64,000 bases of DNA, taken from the NCBI RefSeq assembly GCF_024723255.1, contig NZ_JANIAC010000002.1, forward strand, positions 248,001 to 312,000, read 5' to 3'. Of this stretch, positions 42,138 to 51,161 are shown one piece after another (position 1 is the stretch's first letter; each line of letters begins with the position of its first letter). A model generated the notes under the pieces. The model ran no database searches. It had not been told where the DNA came from and saw only the letters and a program-made list of their open reading frames with translations. The stretch is from Aestuariibaculum sp. M13. GTDB taxonomy: Bacteria > Bacteroidota > Bacteroidia > Flavobacteriales > Flavobacteriaceae. The position numbers and the translations under genes are program-made.

Positions 42138-43041
42138 AAGGTCTTAGTTTTATTTTTCGTTTGGTGGTTATAAAATACACCCCGGTTAATAATATGGCTG
42201 CGGCAATTATGGTTTGAGCACTAATGGCTTCGTCCAGAACCAACCAACCTAAAAATATAGCGATAACCGGATTTACATAAGCTGAAGTGGATACCTTTTC
42301 CGGTGATACCACTTTAAGCAAATAATTAAAAGCGGTAAAGGCCACAACACTTCCAAAAATGGCAAGCAACAACATAGACCACATAACCGGAGTGCTCCAG
42401 TTATTGGGTGCTACCCAGGTTTCATCTAAGGTTAAGCTCGTTATAGCCAGCATTACGCCCGAAGCTATCATTTGGTATGCGGTACTTACAAAATAATTGG
42501 CTGGCAAGTCGGCTTTTGAAACAAAAATACTGCCGTAACTCCAGCTTAAAACACAGGTTAGAATCATAAACATACCTAGCAGAGTACCTTCCTGGGTTAC
42601 GAGTTCATTCTGACTTACCAGAATATACATCCCGACCACACCTAAGATCACCCCGATAACAGAATTAGATTGCATCTTTTTACCATCGATTAGCTTCAAA
42701 AGCAACAAAACAAACAATGGTTGCGTTGAAGCTTCTAAAGCGCCAAAGCCACTATCAACATATCTTAAGGCCCAAACAAACACACCATTACCATACACCA
42801 GAAATAAAAATCCGGTAATAATAGAATTAATTAACTGTCTTCGGGTAATAGCCAAAGGTAACTTCATCAATTTTGAAATCGCAAAAATGATAAGTCCTGC
42901 CAATGTAAAACGAAAGGACGCTAAAAAAAAAGGTGGTAATTCGGAAACGGCTATTTTGTTTAACAGATAGGTAGAACCCCAAATCACGTAAATAGCAAAA
43001 AATGCCAATACAATTAAAACAGTTTTACGAGGTATACTCAT
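42127..43041 (-). CDS. EamA/DMT superfamily transporter
   Basis: A 304-aa ten-helix carrier: Y-V-I-W-G-S-T-Y-L-L-N-K-I-A, F-L-A-S-F-R-F-T-L-A-G-L-I, A-L-E-A-S-T-Q-P-L-F-V-L-L-L, and S-A-Y-V-N-P-V-I-A-I-F-L-G-W, typical of the YedA/RhaT-like branch. It overlaps the following EamA gene by 11 nt (translational coupling). The substrate is unknown. Confidence 0.82.
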   Translation of the reverse strand: MSIPRKTVLIVLAFFAIYVIWGSTYLLNKIAVSELPPFFLASFRFTLAGLIIFAISKLMKLPLAITRRQLINSIITGFLFLVYGNGVFVWALRYVDSGFGALEASTQPLFVLLLLKLIDGKKMQSNSVIGVILGVVGMYILVSQNELVTQEGTLLGMFMILTCVLSWSYGSIFVSKADLPANYFVSTAYQMIASGVMLAITSLTLDETWVAPNNWSTPVMWSMLLLAIFGSVVAFTAFNYLLKVVSPEKVSTSAYVNPVIAIFLGWLVLDEAISAQTIIAAAILLTGVYFITTKRKIKLRPFGR

Positions 43042-43068
43042 AAATACACAATTAGTTCTTATTGCAAA

Positions 43069-43521
43069 TTATATTTTTTTAACTCTGACAGCGTTCATGC
43101 CTTTAGGTCCGCTTTCCAGCTCGTAAGTTACCTTGTCATTTTCAGAAACAGGTTCAAGTAAACCACTAACATGAACGAAATATTTTTCCTGATTAATACT
43201 GTCTAAAATAAATCCGAACCCCTTAGAGGTGTCAAAAAATGATACTTTACCTTCTTTAGCAGCTGGCTCCTCCTCTTCGCGTTCTTCCTTCTTTGGAATT
43301 CCCACCTCAATACTTTCCAGGTCTATTTGCTCTTTTAGTTGTGGATTTGGTGGCGTATCAGTTAAATTGCCGTTATGATCTACATAGGCGAACTGAATTC
43401 CTTTAGGGTTTTCCTTCGCTTCGATCTTGCGTGCTTCTTTCTTCTTCTGCTTTTCCTCGCGCTTTTTTAAACGTTTCTTTTCTTTTTCAATTTTGTTATA
43501 AGTAACCTGAGATTTTGCCAT
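43069..43521 (-). CDS. Cold-shock-domain protein with a charged N-terminal extension
   Basis: A 150-aa protein. Residues 1-30 are a Lys/Glu-rich, coiled-coil-like segment (I-E-K-E-K-K-R-L-K-K-R-E-E-K-Q-K-K-K). The C-terminal 65 residues are a cold-shock domain with K-G-F-G-F-I (RNP1) and Y-F-V-H-V-S (RNP2), which bind single-stranded nucleic acid. The upstream gap holds a minus-strand TACCTTTA at 43648-43641, so the transcript may have a long leader as in other cold-shock genes. Confidence 0.85.
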   Translation of the reverse strand: MAKSQVTYNKIEKEKKRLKKREEKQKKKEARKIEAKENPKGIQFAYVDHNGNLTDTPPNPQLKEQIDLESIEVGIPKKEEREEEEPAAKEGKVSFFDTSKGFGFILDSINQEKYFVHVSGLLEPVSENDKVTYELESGPKGMNAVRVKKI

Positions 43522-43690
43522 AAATAATTCGTTTTAGATTAATACTGAATGTTACAGTGAATTTTTATGAAAAACCTAAACCAAGACCACTGAAAAAATG
43601 GAAAAATTAAATAAAAATTGCCTAACAAACTTACATGGCGTAAAGGTACATTTATTTTTTTTTCGTTTTAACAATTATTGTAAGATATAT

Positions 43691-45253
43691 TTAATCTTCC
43701 GGCGGATATCCATGAATATCTTCAAATACCTCGTCAAAATTATGACGTAAATACGAGTTTAATTTCTTACGGTAATCGTCTTTTAACCACTCTACAAAGT
43801 TATAGGTGCTTTTACTAATGCACTTGGTGTAACGCTGAATTCTGAAGTCGATATCATCTCCTAACATCTTCGCTAAACCAATAGCATCATATACATCTTC
43901 ACTATTCTCAATACATATTCTGGCGTGTTGCTCGATAGAACGTTCTAAAACTACTTTTGAAGACTCCCCGCTTCTAATAGAATCTACATATGTTTTCTGA
44001 ATATCGAAATACACCTCGTCGCTCTTGCCAAACTCTTTACGTAAATCGTCCGGCATTTCGTAACGGAAATTACTTTCTAACTCTTCATCACTTATAATAG
44101 AATCTAAGTAATAATTAGGTGATTTAAAGATACGTTGCCAGTCTAAATTATCTCCCCAAGGTCCGAAACGGTAGAAGTTATTACCTAAATCGATAACAGT
44201 AAACTTGGTTTTGTCTTTTAATATACGAGACCCACGACCAATCATCTGGTAATATAAAGTTAACGATTTGGTTGCACGGTTAAGAATGATACTTTCTACC
44301 GACGGCTCATCGAAACCAGTGGTTAAGATACTAACCGAGGTTAAAATAGCATCCGGCGTATTCTTAAACCATTTTAAGATTTGAGCTCGCTCTTTCTTTG
44401 TGTTTGTATTGTCTAAGTGTGCAATTGGGTAACCTGCCCTTTTAAAGGTGTCGTAAACGTGCAACGACGTATTAATACCATTATTAAAGATTAAGGTCTT
44501 CTTCCCTTTTGAACGCTCTTCATAAGCTTGTAATAACTTCGATAACATATCATCGGCTGTATACAGATCTTCAGAAGATTTTACCGTATAATCACCATTA
44601 GCACCAACCACTAACGAGGTTAAACCTACGTTATACGTATACATATCGGCACGTGCCAAGAATCCGTTTTCAATTAACGATTCAATGCTTTCACCAACAA
44701 TTAACTCATCGTAATTGTCGGTCATTGGTAATTCTATACTTGAACTTAAAGGTGTTGCCGTAACACCTAGAATAAACGACTGACTAAAAAACTTAAATAG
44801 CTTAGTAAATGAGTTGTAGTGGGCCTCATCAATAATTACTAAACCAATATCTGAGATATCAAGTTTATTGTCGTTTAAACGGTTATTTAAAGTTTCAACC
44901 ATCGCTACAAAACAGCTGTAGTTTGCCTGATCGCTTAAATCTGCCTTACTATCAACCACTTTGTTTTCCACAGCAAACTCGGTAAGCATTCTTGATGTTT
45001 GTCTGCAAAGCTCAATACGGTGTGTCATAATTAACACCTTCTTGTTGTGGTTTTTTAAATACTGTCTAACGATTTCAGAAAATATAACCGTTTTACCACC
45101 ACCTGTTGGTAATTGGTATAATAAGTGGTAATCATCGCGCGATTCATCAAAAGCCTTAAAAATTTTATTTATGGCTCCCTTCTGATAACTATATAAATCT
45201 TTCCCTGCTTTACGCTCTTCTTGTTCTAATTCTGCTTTCGATGTAATAGACAT
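43691..45253 (-). CDS. DEAD/DEAH-box helicase, SF2 (ResIII-like)
   Basis: A 520-aa ATP-dependent helicase core: Walker A L-P-T-G-G-G-K-T (48-55), I-I-D-E-A-H (about 136-141, motif II), V-T-A-T-P (motif III), and Q-M-I-G-R-G-S-R (motif VI). The two RecA-like domains are followed by about 120 C-terminal residues with no recognised nuclease. It resembles SSL2/RAD25-type SF2 helicases often found alone or in defence modules. No restriction or methyltransferase gene is adjacent. TATTTTTG (minus, 45281-45274) is a possible -7 box. Confidence 0.85.
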   Translation of the reverse strand: MSITSKAELEQEERKAGKDLYSYQKGAINKIFKAFDESRDDYHLLYQLPTGGGKTVIFSEIVRQYLKNHNKKVLIMTHRIELCRQTSRMLTEFAVENKVVDSKADLSDQANYSCFVAMVETLNNRLNDNKLDISDIGLVIIDEAHYNSFTKLFKFFSQSFILGVTATPLSSSIELPMTDNYDELIVGESIESLIENGFLARADMYTYNVGLTSLVVGANGDYTVKSSEDLYTADDMLSKLLQAYEERSKGKKTLIFNNGINTSLHVYDTFKRAGYPIAHLDNTNTKKERAQILKWFKNTPDAILTSVSILTTGFDEPSVESIILNRATKSLTLYYQMIGRGSRILKDKTKFTVIDLGNNFYRFGPWGDNLDWQRIFKSPNYYLDSIISDEELESNFRYEMPDDLRKEFGKSDEVYFDIQKTYVDSIRSGESSKVVLERSIEQHARICIENSEDVYDAIGLAKMLGDDIDFRIQRYTKCISKSTYNFVEWLKDDYRKKLNSYLRHNFDEVFEDIHGYPPED

Positions 45254-45425
45254 GTAATTAACTTTTAGGCGTGCAAAAATAACACCTTTGCAGGGTTTAT
45301 GACGAATAAATGATGGAAAAATTTAGAAGTTTTTATTTATTCTAATCTTCAATAAGATACATTTAACAAAAGCTAATTATGAAAAGAATTTTATATTTAC
45401 GAGCAAACTAAACGAATACAGATTT

Positions 45426-46439
45426 ATGCAAATCAACGACAAAAGCCAGACCAAAGCCTATTACGCCGACGAAAATCGTTACGACAACATGACCTATAAT
45501 CGCACTGGAAAAAGCGGTGTGTTGTTACCGGCTCTATCGCTGGGTTTGTGGCATAATTTCGGATTTGTAGATAGTATTCAAAACGGACGCGATATTTTAA
45601 GAACAGCATTCGATTTAGGAATTACCCATTTCGACCTTGCAAACAACTACGGGCCACCTTATGGTTCGGCTGAAGAAAATTTCGGAACCATCTTCAAAAA
45701 AGATTTTAAACCATATCGAGACGAATTATTTATTGCCACAAAAGCAGGTTACGACATGTGGCCGGGACCTTATGGCAACTGGGGTTCAAGGAAATATTTA
45801 ATATCAAGTTTAGGCCAAAGCTTGAAGCGGATGAATCTTGAATACGTTGATGTATTTTACCATCACAGGCCAGATCCAGAAACACCTCTTGAAGAAACTA
45901 TGGGAGCCTTGGCAGATATTGTTCGACAGGGAAAAGCTTTATATGTAGGTATTTCTAATTACAAACCAAAAGAAACAGCTGAGGCTGCAAAGCTTCTTAA
46001 AGCACTGAATACCCCTTTTATTTTGCATCAGGCACGTTACTCAATGTTTGACCGTTGGGTTGAAGACGATTTATTAGATACATTAAAAGATACTGGTGTG
46101 GGATGTATTGCCTTCTCGCCTTTAGCACAGGGTATGCTTACCGATAAATACTTAAAAGGGATTCCTGATGGTTCAAGAGCAGCTAAAAATTTAACGTATT
46201 TACAATCTGAAACCGTAAACGAGAACATTGAAAAAGTACAGGCTTTAAATACCATTGCCGAATCCCGAAACCAGAAACTATCGCAAATGGCATTGGCATG
46301 GATTTTACGACAGCCACAAGTCGCTTCTGTATTAATTGGAGCTAGTTCTTCCAGTCAATTAAAAGAGAATGTAAAAGCTTTAGATAATTTAGAATTTAGT
46401 AAAGAGGAACTTGAAGCTATTCATCAAATTCTCAAATAG
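45426..46439 (+). CDS. Aldo/keto reductase (YghZ/MgrA-like)
   Basis: A 337-aa NADPH-dependent oxidoreductase. The catalytic tetrad is visible: Asp70 (H-F-D-L-A-N-N-Y), Tyr75, Lys106 (A-T-K-A-G-Y) and His146 (V-F-Y-H-H-R). N-W-G-S-R-K-Y and G-M-L-T-D-K-Y-L-K-G-I-P-x-G-S-R-A are typical of the YghZ branch that reduces L-glyceraldehyde 3-phosphate and methylglyoxal. It is a single plus-strand gene that converges with the next gene (2 nt between stops). Confidence 0.85.
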   Translation: MQINDKSQTKAYYADENRYDNMTYNRTGKSGVLLPALSLGLWHNFGFVDSIQNGRDILRTAFDLGITHFDLANNYGPPYGSAEENFGTIFKKDFKPYRDELFIATKAGYDMWPGPYGNWGSRKYLISSLGQSLKRMNLEYVDVFYHHRPDPETPLEETMGALADIVRQGKALYVGISNYKPKETAEAAKLLKALNTPFILHQARYSMFDRWVEDDLLDTLKDTGVGCIAFSPLAQGMLTDKYLKGIPDGSRAAKNLTYLQSETVNENIEKVQALNTIAESRNQKLSQMALAWILRQPQVASVLIGASSSSQLKENVKALDNLEFSKEELEAIHQILK

Positions 46440-46441
46440 CA

Positions 46442-47125
46442 TTATTCCTTTACAATAATAATACTGGCCTTAACGCCTGTAGCAAGATTCCAACGGTTAC
46501 CTGAAATTAGGTTTTCCTGATCGTCCACCACTCTGAATTCAGCCGTGTTTGGACCAGATTCACCTTGATTTAAGGCTACAAAGTCTATTTTATTAAGTCC
46601 AGGTCTTAAATCGATTTTAACACCCTGGTAACCGCCATTTAAATATACTCTGGCTTTAATAACGTCGTCGTTCACACGAACCTGAATAATATCACCGTCA
46701 ACCGCACCGTGATCGCGATACACCACGTTCACAAACTTCGAATTGCTTTTAAAATCACCAAAATACTGATCGGTTTTACTACCGTTTAATTGCTCTACTT
46801 CTTCAGGAGTTAATTTTAAATCAGCTATATTTTTATTAATTTGCTTCGTGTATAACTCACCCGGATTTCCGAATTCTTCTTCAAATAGTGAAAATGATTT
46901 TTTGGGAGTATTCAAACCTGTAGCAGTAACATCGGGAACATTTAAATTCCCAAACACCACAGGATCTTCTTTCTTTTCCTCAGGCAATATCGTTTTAGAC
47001 TCCGTTTCCTTTTTGGTTTCAACTGCAGGAATAGCCACAGAAGTTTTCCTGCTATCCAATTGCGCTTGGACGGATAACGATATAAAAAATAAAATAATAT
47101 ATAACGAAACTAACTTCATTGTCAT
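46442..47125 (-). CDS. Hypothetical exported protein
   Basis: A 227-aa protein with a signal peptide (I-L-F-F-I-S-L-S-V-Q-A-Q), a Pro/Lys/Glu-rich linker, and a strand-rich C-terminal domain (V-V-Y-R-D-H-G-A-V-D-G-D-I-I-Q-V-R-V-N-D-D-V, P-N-T-A-E-F-R-V-V-D-D-Q). The C-terminal domain resembles a secreted immunoglobulin-like module. The family is not recognised. A minus-strand TATATTTG lies at 47179-47172. Confidence 0.65.
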   Translation of the reverse strand: MTMKLVSLYIILFFISLSVQAQLDSRKTSVAIPAVETKKETESKTILPEEKKEDPVVFGNLNVPDVTATGLNTPKKSFSLFEEEFGNPGELYTKQINKNIADLKLTPEEVEQLNGSKTDQYFGDFKSNSKFVNVVYRDHGAVDGDIIQVRVNDDVIKARVYLNGGYQGVKIDLRPGLNKIDFVALNQGESGPNTAEFRVVDDQENLISGNRWNLATGVKASIIIVKE

Positions 47126-47171
47126 TTAAATAATTGGGGGTTCGCCTAAACGTTTCGGTTTATAATACATT

Positions 47172-47179
47172 CAAATATA
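47172..47179 (-). promoter_or_regulatory. Minus-strand -7 box TATATTTG
   Basis: Perfect match to TAnnTTTG on the minus strand, 46 nt upstream of the start at 47125. The -33 TTTG is not clear. Confidence 0.4.
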
Positions 47180-47370
47180 TTTCTTAAAATTTAAACCGCC
47201 ATGTTCAATACCATATTTTGCATTGATTTAACAAAAATCATTCCTGTTTTCTTGAAAAACCAATAAATTTCCCCTTTAAAATCATTAATCTCAATTAATC
47301 CTTTCATTTTCTTTGGTTTATGGTATTGTTTTTGTGAGGTATTTATCATATAACCTCTAAACATTTTCTT

Positions 47371-47928
47371 ATGCGACTTTCAAAACAACATCCTGAAGTT
47401 AATGCCGGTTCTATGGCAGACATCGCCTTTTTATTACTTATTTTCTTTTTAGTAACTGCTACTATCTCATCTGATGAAGGAATTAATCGCAAACTTCCTG
47501 CGGACTGTCCGCCTGGTTCAGATTGTGGAAGTGTGATTCCTGAACGGAACTTATTTCGTATTTCTATTAATAATAAAGACGAAATTATGGTGGAAAACGA
47601 AATTATCGATTTAGACGAATTGAAAGATTTAACGAAATTATTTATAGATAACAATGGAGACGGATCTTGTCATTACTGTACGGGGATTAAAAATCCTAAA
47701 GGCTCTGATAATCCATCTGAAGCCGTTATTTCTTTATTAACACATCCACAAACCACTTATAATCGGTTTATTGAGGTGCAGGACAGACTAACTGCCGCCT
47801 ATTATGAACTGAGAAATGATTATTGTACGAATGTTTTAAAGAAATCGCCAAGCGATTTAACAACTGAAGAACTTAAACAAGCTAAAGAAGCTTATCCATT
47901 TATTATTTCGGAAGCCGAAACAAAATAA
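47371..47928 (+). CDS. ExbD/TolR family biopolymer transporter, orphan
   Basis: A 185-aa protein with one N-terminal membrane helix (residues 16-31) containing the essential Asp17 (S-M-A-D-I-A-F-L-L-L-I-F-F-L-V-T). The periplasmic part (V-I-P-E-R-N-L-F-R-I-S-I-N-N-K-D-E-I-M-V-E-N) has the usual ExbD fold. It adds Cys residues at 46, 52, 100, 103 and 152 (D-C-P-P-G-S-D-C, C-H-Y-C). ExbD normally works with ExbB and TonB; neither is adjacent here, so it may be a surplus paralogue. The cysteines could form disulfides or bind metal. Confidence 0.8.
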   Translation: MRLSKQHPEVNAGSMADIAFLLLIFFLVTATISSDEGINRKLPADCPPGSDCGSVIPERNLFRISINNKDEIMVENEIIDLDELKDLTKLFIDNNGDGSCHYCTGIKNPKGSDNPSEAVISLLTHPQTTYNRFIEVQDRLTAAYYELRNDYCTNVLKKSPSDLTTEELKQAKEAYPFIISEAETK

Positions 47929-47934
47929 AATCCA

Positions 47935-48336
47935 CTATTCATCAATAAGCTCGCCATAAGCAATGGAAACTGTTCGTCTACCCCAGGCTTTGGCGGCTTT
48001 TACATCAGTTCCCATATAGATATCAATCTTGTTTTTCCAGCGCGCAGGCATTCTATCTTTAACATAATACACGCCTTCAAGCCCTTTTATTCTCACAGGC
48101 GTATTATATTTAAGACCTTTAGCGTAAAGGTCACTTGAAACCGCTATAACTTTAATTCCCGGTTTTAAACTATCACCAAATGCTGTAATTCTGGGCTTGG
48201 AATTCGTTTGCGATTCTACAGAATTATAGGCCGTGGCCGTCACAGTTAAATCATGCCAAACATAATCATCCTGCACATCGTAAGACATTAAAGTGAATGA
48301 CAATAACAAAAGAATAAATAAAGAAAAAGTTCTCAA
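47935..48336 (-). CDS. 3D-domain exported protein (lytic transglycosylase-like)
   Basis: A 133-aa protein with a TTG start at 48336 (no ATG gives a full signal peptide) and a signal M-R-T-F-S-L-F-I-L-L-L-L-S-F. The 3D domain motifs V-T-A-T-A-Y-N, K-P-R-I-T-A-F-G-D, Y-Y-V-K-D-R-M and N-K-I-D-I-Y-M-G match the catalytic-Asp double-psi barrel found in MltA and RlpA-type peptidoglycan enzymes. It converges with the ExbD gene. A cell-wall role is inferred. Confidence 0.8.
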   Translation of the reverse strand: MRTFSLFILLLLSFTLMSYDVQDDYVWHDLTVTATAYNSVESQTNSKPRITAFGDSLKPGIKVIAVSSDLYAKGLKYNTPVRIKGLEGVYYVKDRMPARWKNKIDIYMGTDVKAAKAWGRRTVSIAYGELIDE

Positions 48337-48387
48337 AATCAGTTATATTTTACTAAATATACGAAAAACTATAGCTTATGGATGCTT

Positions 48388-48420
48388 AAAAAAAAGAGAG
48401 CTTTGTAGCTCTCTTTTTTT
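48388..48420 (-). terminator. Bidirectional Rho-independent terminator
   Basis: Stem AAAAAAGAGAGCT (48390-48402) and AGCTCTCTTTTTT (48407-48419) with a TTGT loop. It lies directly after the Hsp20 stop on the minus strand (48423). Confidence 0.8.
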
Positions 48421-48422
48421 AT

Positions 48423-48899
48423 TTAGGAAATATCTATTTTCTTTACGGGCTTAACTTTGGCTTCTTCCTTTTTAGGCAGATGAATTTTTAATATACCATC
48501 ATTATATTCAGCTTTTATACCTTCCGTATTCACAGAGTCTGGAATGGTGAAGGTTCTTTTAAATGAAGAATAACCAAACTCTCTGCGTGTATAACGTTCG
48601 TTTTCATTTTTATTTTCAACCTTAGACGCTACACCAATAGACAAAACATTATTATCCATGTTAATGTCGAAATCTGATTTTTTAAGTCCTGGCACAGCCA
48701 TTTCTATAGTAAAATGGTCCTCAGAATTCTTGACATTTACGGCAGGTAAAGACATGCCTGTGTTAAAATTAGGCATAAATTCCGTTCCTAATCGGCTGCC
48801 TAAAATATCATCAAACCAAGATGTTAAATTCGGTAATAAATTAAAGTTAGAGTCTGAAATTTTATTACCATTTTTAGTTGTTGGAATTAAAGTACTCAT
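48423..48899 (-). CDS. Hsp20/alpha-crystallin family small heat-shock protein
   Basis: About 158 aa from the ATG at 48899 (the longer frame runs upstream of a natural start). The alpha-crystallin core is visible: F-T-I-E-M-A-V-P-G-L-K-K-S-D-F-D-I-N-M-D-N-N-V-L-S-I, then Y-T-R-R-E-F-G-Y-S-S-F-K-R-T-F-T-I-P, and A-E-Y-N-D-G-I-L-K-I-H-L-P-K-K. It is an ATP-independent chaperone holding unfolded proteins. A symmetric terminator follows. Confidence 0.9.
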   Translation of the reverse strand: MSTLIPTTKNGNKISDSNFNLLPNLTSWFDDILGSRLGTEFMPNFNTGMSLPAVNVKNSEDHFTIEMAVPGLKKSDFDINMDNNVLSIGVASKVENKNENERYTRREFGYSSFKRTFTIPDSVNTEGIKAEYNDGILKIHLPKKEEAKVKPVKKIDIS

Positions 48900-49036
48900 A
48901 ACTATTCTGTTTTTTATTGTTAAACATATCATTTCAATACATGTTTAAACAAAAAAAATACCAAGCTATTTTACCTGAAAAAATTTCACAAAACCTGACA
49001 TATTTTCATATTAAAAACTTGAAATCAAACACTTTA

Positions 49037-51013
49037 CTAATAATTCACCAATTCAAAAAGCGATTCTTCAAAGCGTGATTTGGCAAGATATTGTGCTTCT
49101 ATTGCCTTGTTAAAGGGAATCGGTGTATCTAAACTCGCTACGCGTTTAATTGGCGCATCCAAATATTCAAAACAATGTTCTGCTATCAAAGCCGAAATAT
49201 CACTGGCAATACCTCCAAAAAGTGAATCTTCCTGTAAGATAATAACACGACCTGTTTTTCTGACCGATGAATAAATGGAGTCGATATCCAGTGGTTGAAG
49301 CGTTCTTAAGTCTATTAAATCGGCTTGAATATGCTGATGCTTTTCTAAAACATCTAATGCCCAGTGCACTCCTGCTCCATAGGTGACAACAGATACCTGC
49401 TCCCCTGTTCTAATAAATGATGCTTTTCCAAATGGTAAGGTGTAATAATCTATAGGCACATCTTGTTTTATGGTACGATACAGCCCTTTATGCTCAAAAA
49501 ACAACACTGGATTCGAATCGTTAATTGCAGTATTTAACAAGCCTTTAGCATCATACGGAAACGCAGGGTAAACCACTTTTAACCCCGGAGTTTTAGTGAA
49601 CCAGGCTTCATTGGTTTGTGAATGAAATGGTCCGGCACCAACCCCTGCTCCACAAGGCATCCTTAAAACAACATCAGCAACTTGTCCCCAACGGTAAAAG
49701 CTCTTCGCTAAATAATTAACTACCGGATTAAATCCTGAAGATACGAAATCGGCAAACTGAAGCTCAACCACACTTTTTATACCAGCTATTGATAAGCCCA
49801 TGGCTGTTTCAATAATAGCGGATTCGCAAATCGGTGTATTACGCACACGTTCCTTTCCGAAAGCTTCAACGAAGCCTTCAGTGATTTTAAAGACGCCACC
49901 GTATTCTGCAACATCCTGCCCCATAATCACCAGATTATCATGATGTTGCATGCTTTGTTTTAAACCTTCGGAAACAGCATCAACGAATCTCATTTCTTGA
50001 CATTCATCACTTGGCTCAACTAATTGAAAATCAAAACTATGATAAACATCATTCAATTCATTACTTAAATCAGGAGTAATATCATCTTCATCAAAAGCCA
50101 ACTGCAAATTATTAGTAATTTCTTTTGTAAAATCCGCCTTGATAACGTCAATCTGTTCTTCATTTAAAACACCGGAATCTTTCAAAAAGCGCTCATAATT
50201 TTCAACAGGATCTTTTTCCGCCCAGGCATCCATAAGTTCTTGAGGAACGTATTTCGTTCCGCTAGCCTCTTCATGCCCCCGCATTCTGAACGTCTTAAAT
50301 TCAATCAATACCGGACGCGGATACTCCCGAACACTTCTAGCTATTTCTGAAACTTTGGTGTAGACCTCAATAATATTATTTCCATCCACAATATGCGATT
50401 CCATACCGTAACCAACGCCACGGTCTGCAATATTTTCGCAGCGATATTGCTCGTTTGTAGGGGTAGAAAGTCCATAACCATTATTTTCAACACAAAACAA
50501 CACAGGTAATTGCCATACTGAAGCGACGTTTAAAGCTTCGTGAAAGTCTCCTTCACTGGTTCCACCTTCACCTGTAAAAACAGCTGTTACCTGTTTTTTA
50601 TTATTCAATTTTGAAGCCAAAGCAATGCCATCAGCAACACCTAATTGTGGACCCAAATGCGAAATCATCCCAATAATCTTGTACTCCTGAGTTCCAAAAT
50701 GAAATGAACGATCACGCCCTTTGGTAAACCCTGACGCCTTACCTTGCCACTGCCCAAACAAACGATATAAAGGTATATTTCGAGTGGTGAAAACCCCTAA
50801 ATTTCTATGCATAGGTAAAATGTATTCTTCGGCATCTAGTGCCATCGTTACGCCAACTGCAATCGCCTCTTGCCCAATACCTGAAAACCATTTACTAATT
50901 TTTCCCTGACGCAGCAAAACAAGCATTTTCTCTTCTATTAATCGAGGTTTCAAAAGCGCTTTGTAAAGTTTAATTTGCAAATCGGCATTCAGAAATTTGG
51001 TATTAAATTCCAT
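49037..51013 (-). CDS. 2-oxoacid dehydrogenase E1, fused alpha and beta subunits
   Basis: About 658 aa from the ATG at 51013 (a TTG nine bases upstream is less likely). Residues 1-330 are the E1 alpha half, with the thiamine-diphosphate motif T-G-E-G-G-T-S-E-G-D-F-H-E-A and F-C-V-E-N-N-G-Y-G. Residues 335-658 are the beta half with I-M-G-Q-D-V-A-E-Y-G-G-V-F. Such fused E1 enzymes act in branched-chain 2-oxoacid or pyruvate dehydrogenase complexes. The E2 and E3 genes are not next to it. Note G-E-G in place of the usual G-D-G. Confidence 0.88.
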   Translation of the reverse strand: MEFNTKFLNADLQIKLYKALLKPRLIEEKMLVLLRQGKISKWFSGIGQEAIAVGVTMALDAEEYILPMHRNLGVFTTRNIPLYRLFGQWQGKASGFTKGRDRSFHFGTQEYKIIGMISHLGPQLGVADGIALASKLNNKKQVTAVFTGEGGTSEGDFHEALNVASVWQLPVLFCVENNGYGLSTPTNEQYRCENIADRGVGYGMESHIVDGNNIIEVYTKVSEIARSVREYPRPVLIEFKTFRMRGHEEASGTKYVPQELMDAWAEKDPVENYERFLKDSGVLNEEQIDVIKADFTKEITNNLQLAFDEDDITPDLSNELNDVYHSFDFQLVEPSDECQEMRFVDAVSEGLKQSMQHHDNLVIMGQDVAEYGGVFKITEGFVEAFGKERVRNTPICESAIIETAMGLSIAGIKSVVELQFADFVSSGFNPVVNYLAKSFYRWGQVADVVLRMPCGAGVGAGPFHSQTNEAWFTKTPGLKVVYPAFPYDAKGLLNTAINDSNPVLFFEHKGLYRTIKQDVPIDYYTLPFGKASFIRTGEQVSVVTYGAGVHWALDVLEKHQHIQADLIDLRTLQPLDIDSIYSSVRKTGRVIILQEDSLFGGIASDISALIAEHCFEYLDAPIKRVASLDTPIPFNKAIEAQYLAKSRFEESLFELVNY

Positions 51014-51124
51014 AGATAACAAGTGTAATTAAGTGTCGTTTAGTGGTTTGATTTTAATCAAATATAACATAAATTTAGTGGTTGATAAACAAATTTCATT
51101 ACTCTAAACTTAGCAATGTTTTTG

Positions 51125-51132
51125 TACATTTG
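51125..51132 (+). promoter_or_regulatory. -7 box TACATTTG of the five-gene operon
   Basis: TACATTTG matches TAnnTTTG and lies 29 nt before the ATG at 51162, the first gene of the operon. The -33 element is not clear. Confidence 0.45.
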
Positions 51133-51161
51133 TATAGAGTCATATTTTAAAAAAATCCCAC

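Noticed and set aside
47371-47928. TonB system operon
   Set aside because: No ExbB, TonB or second ExbD gene is present next to the ExbD gene.
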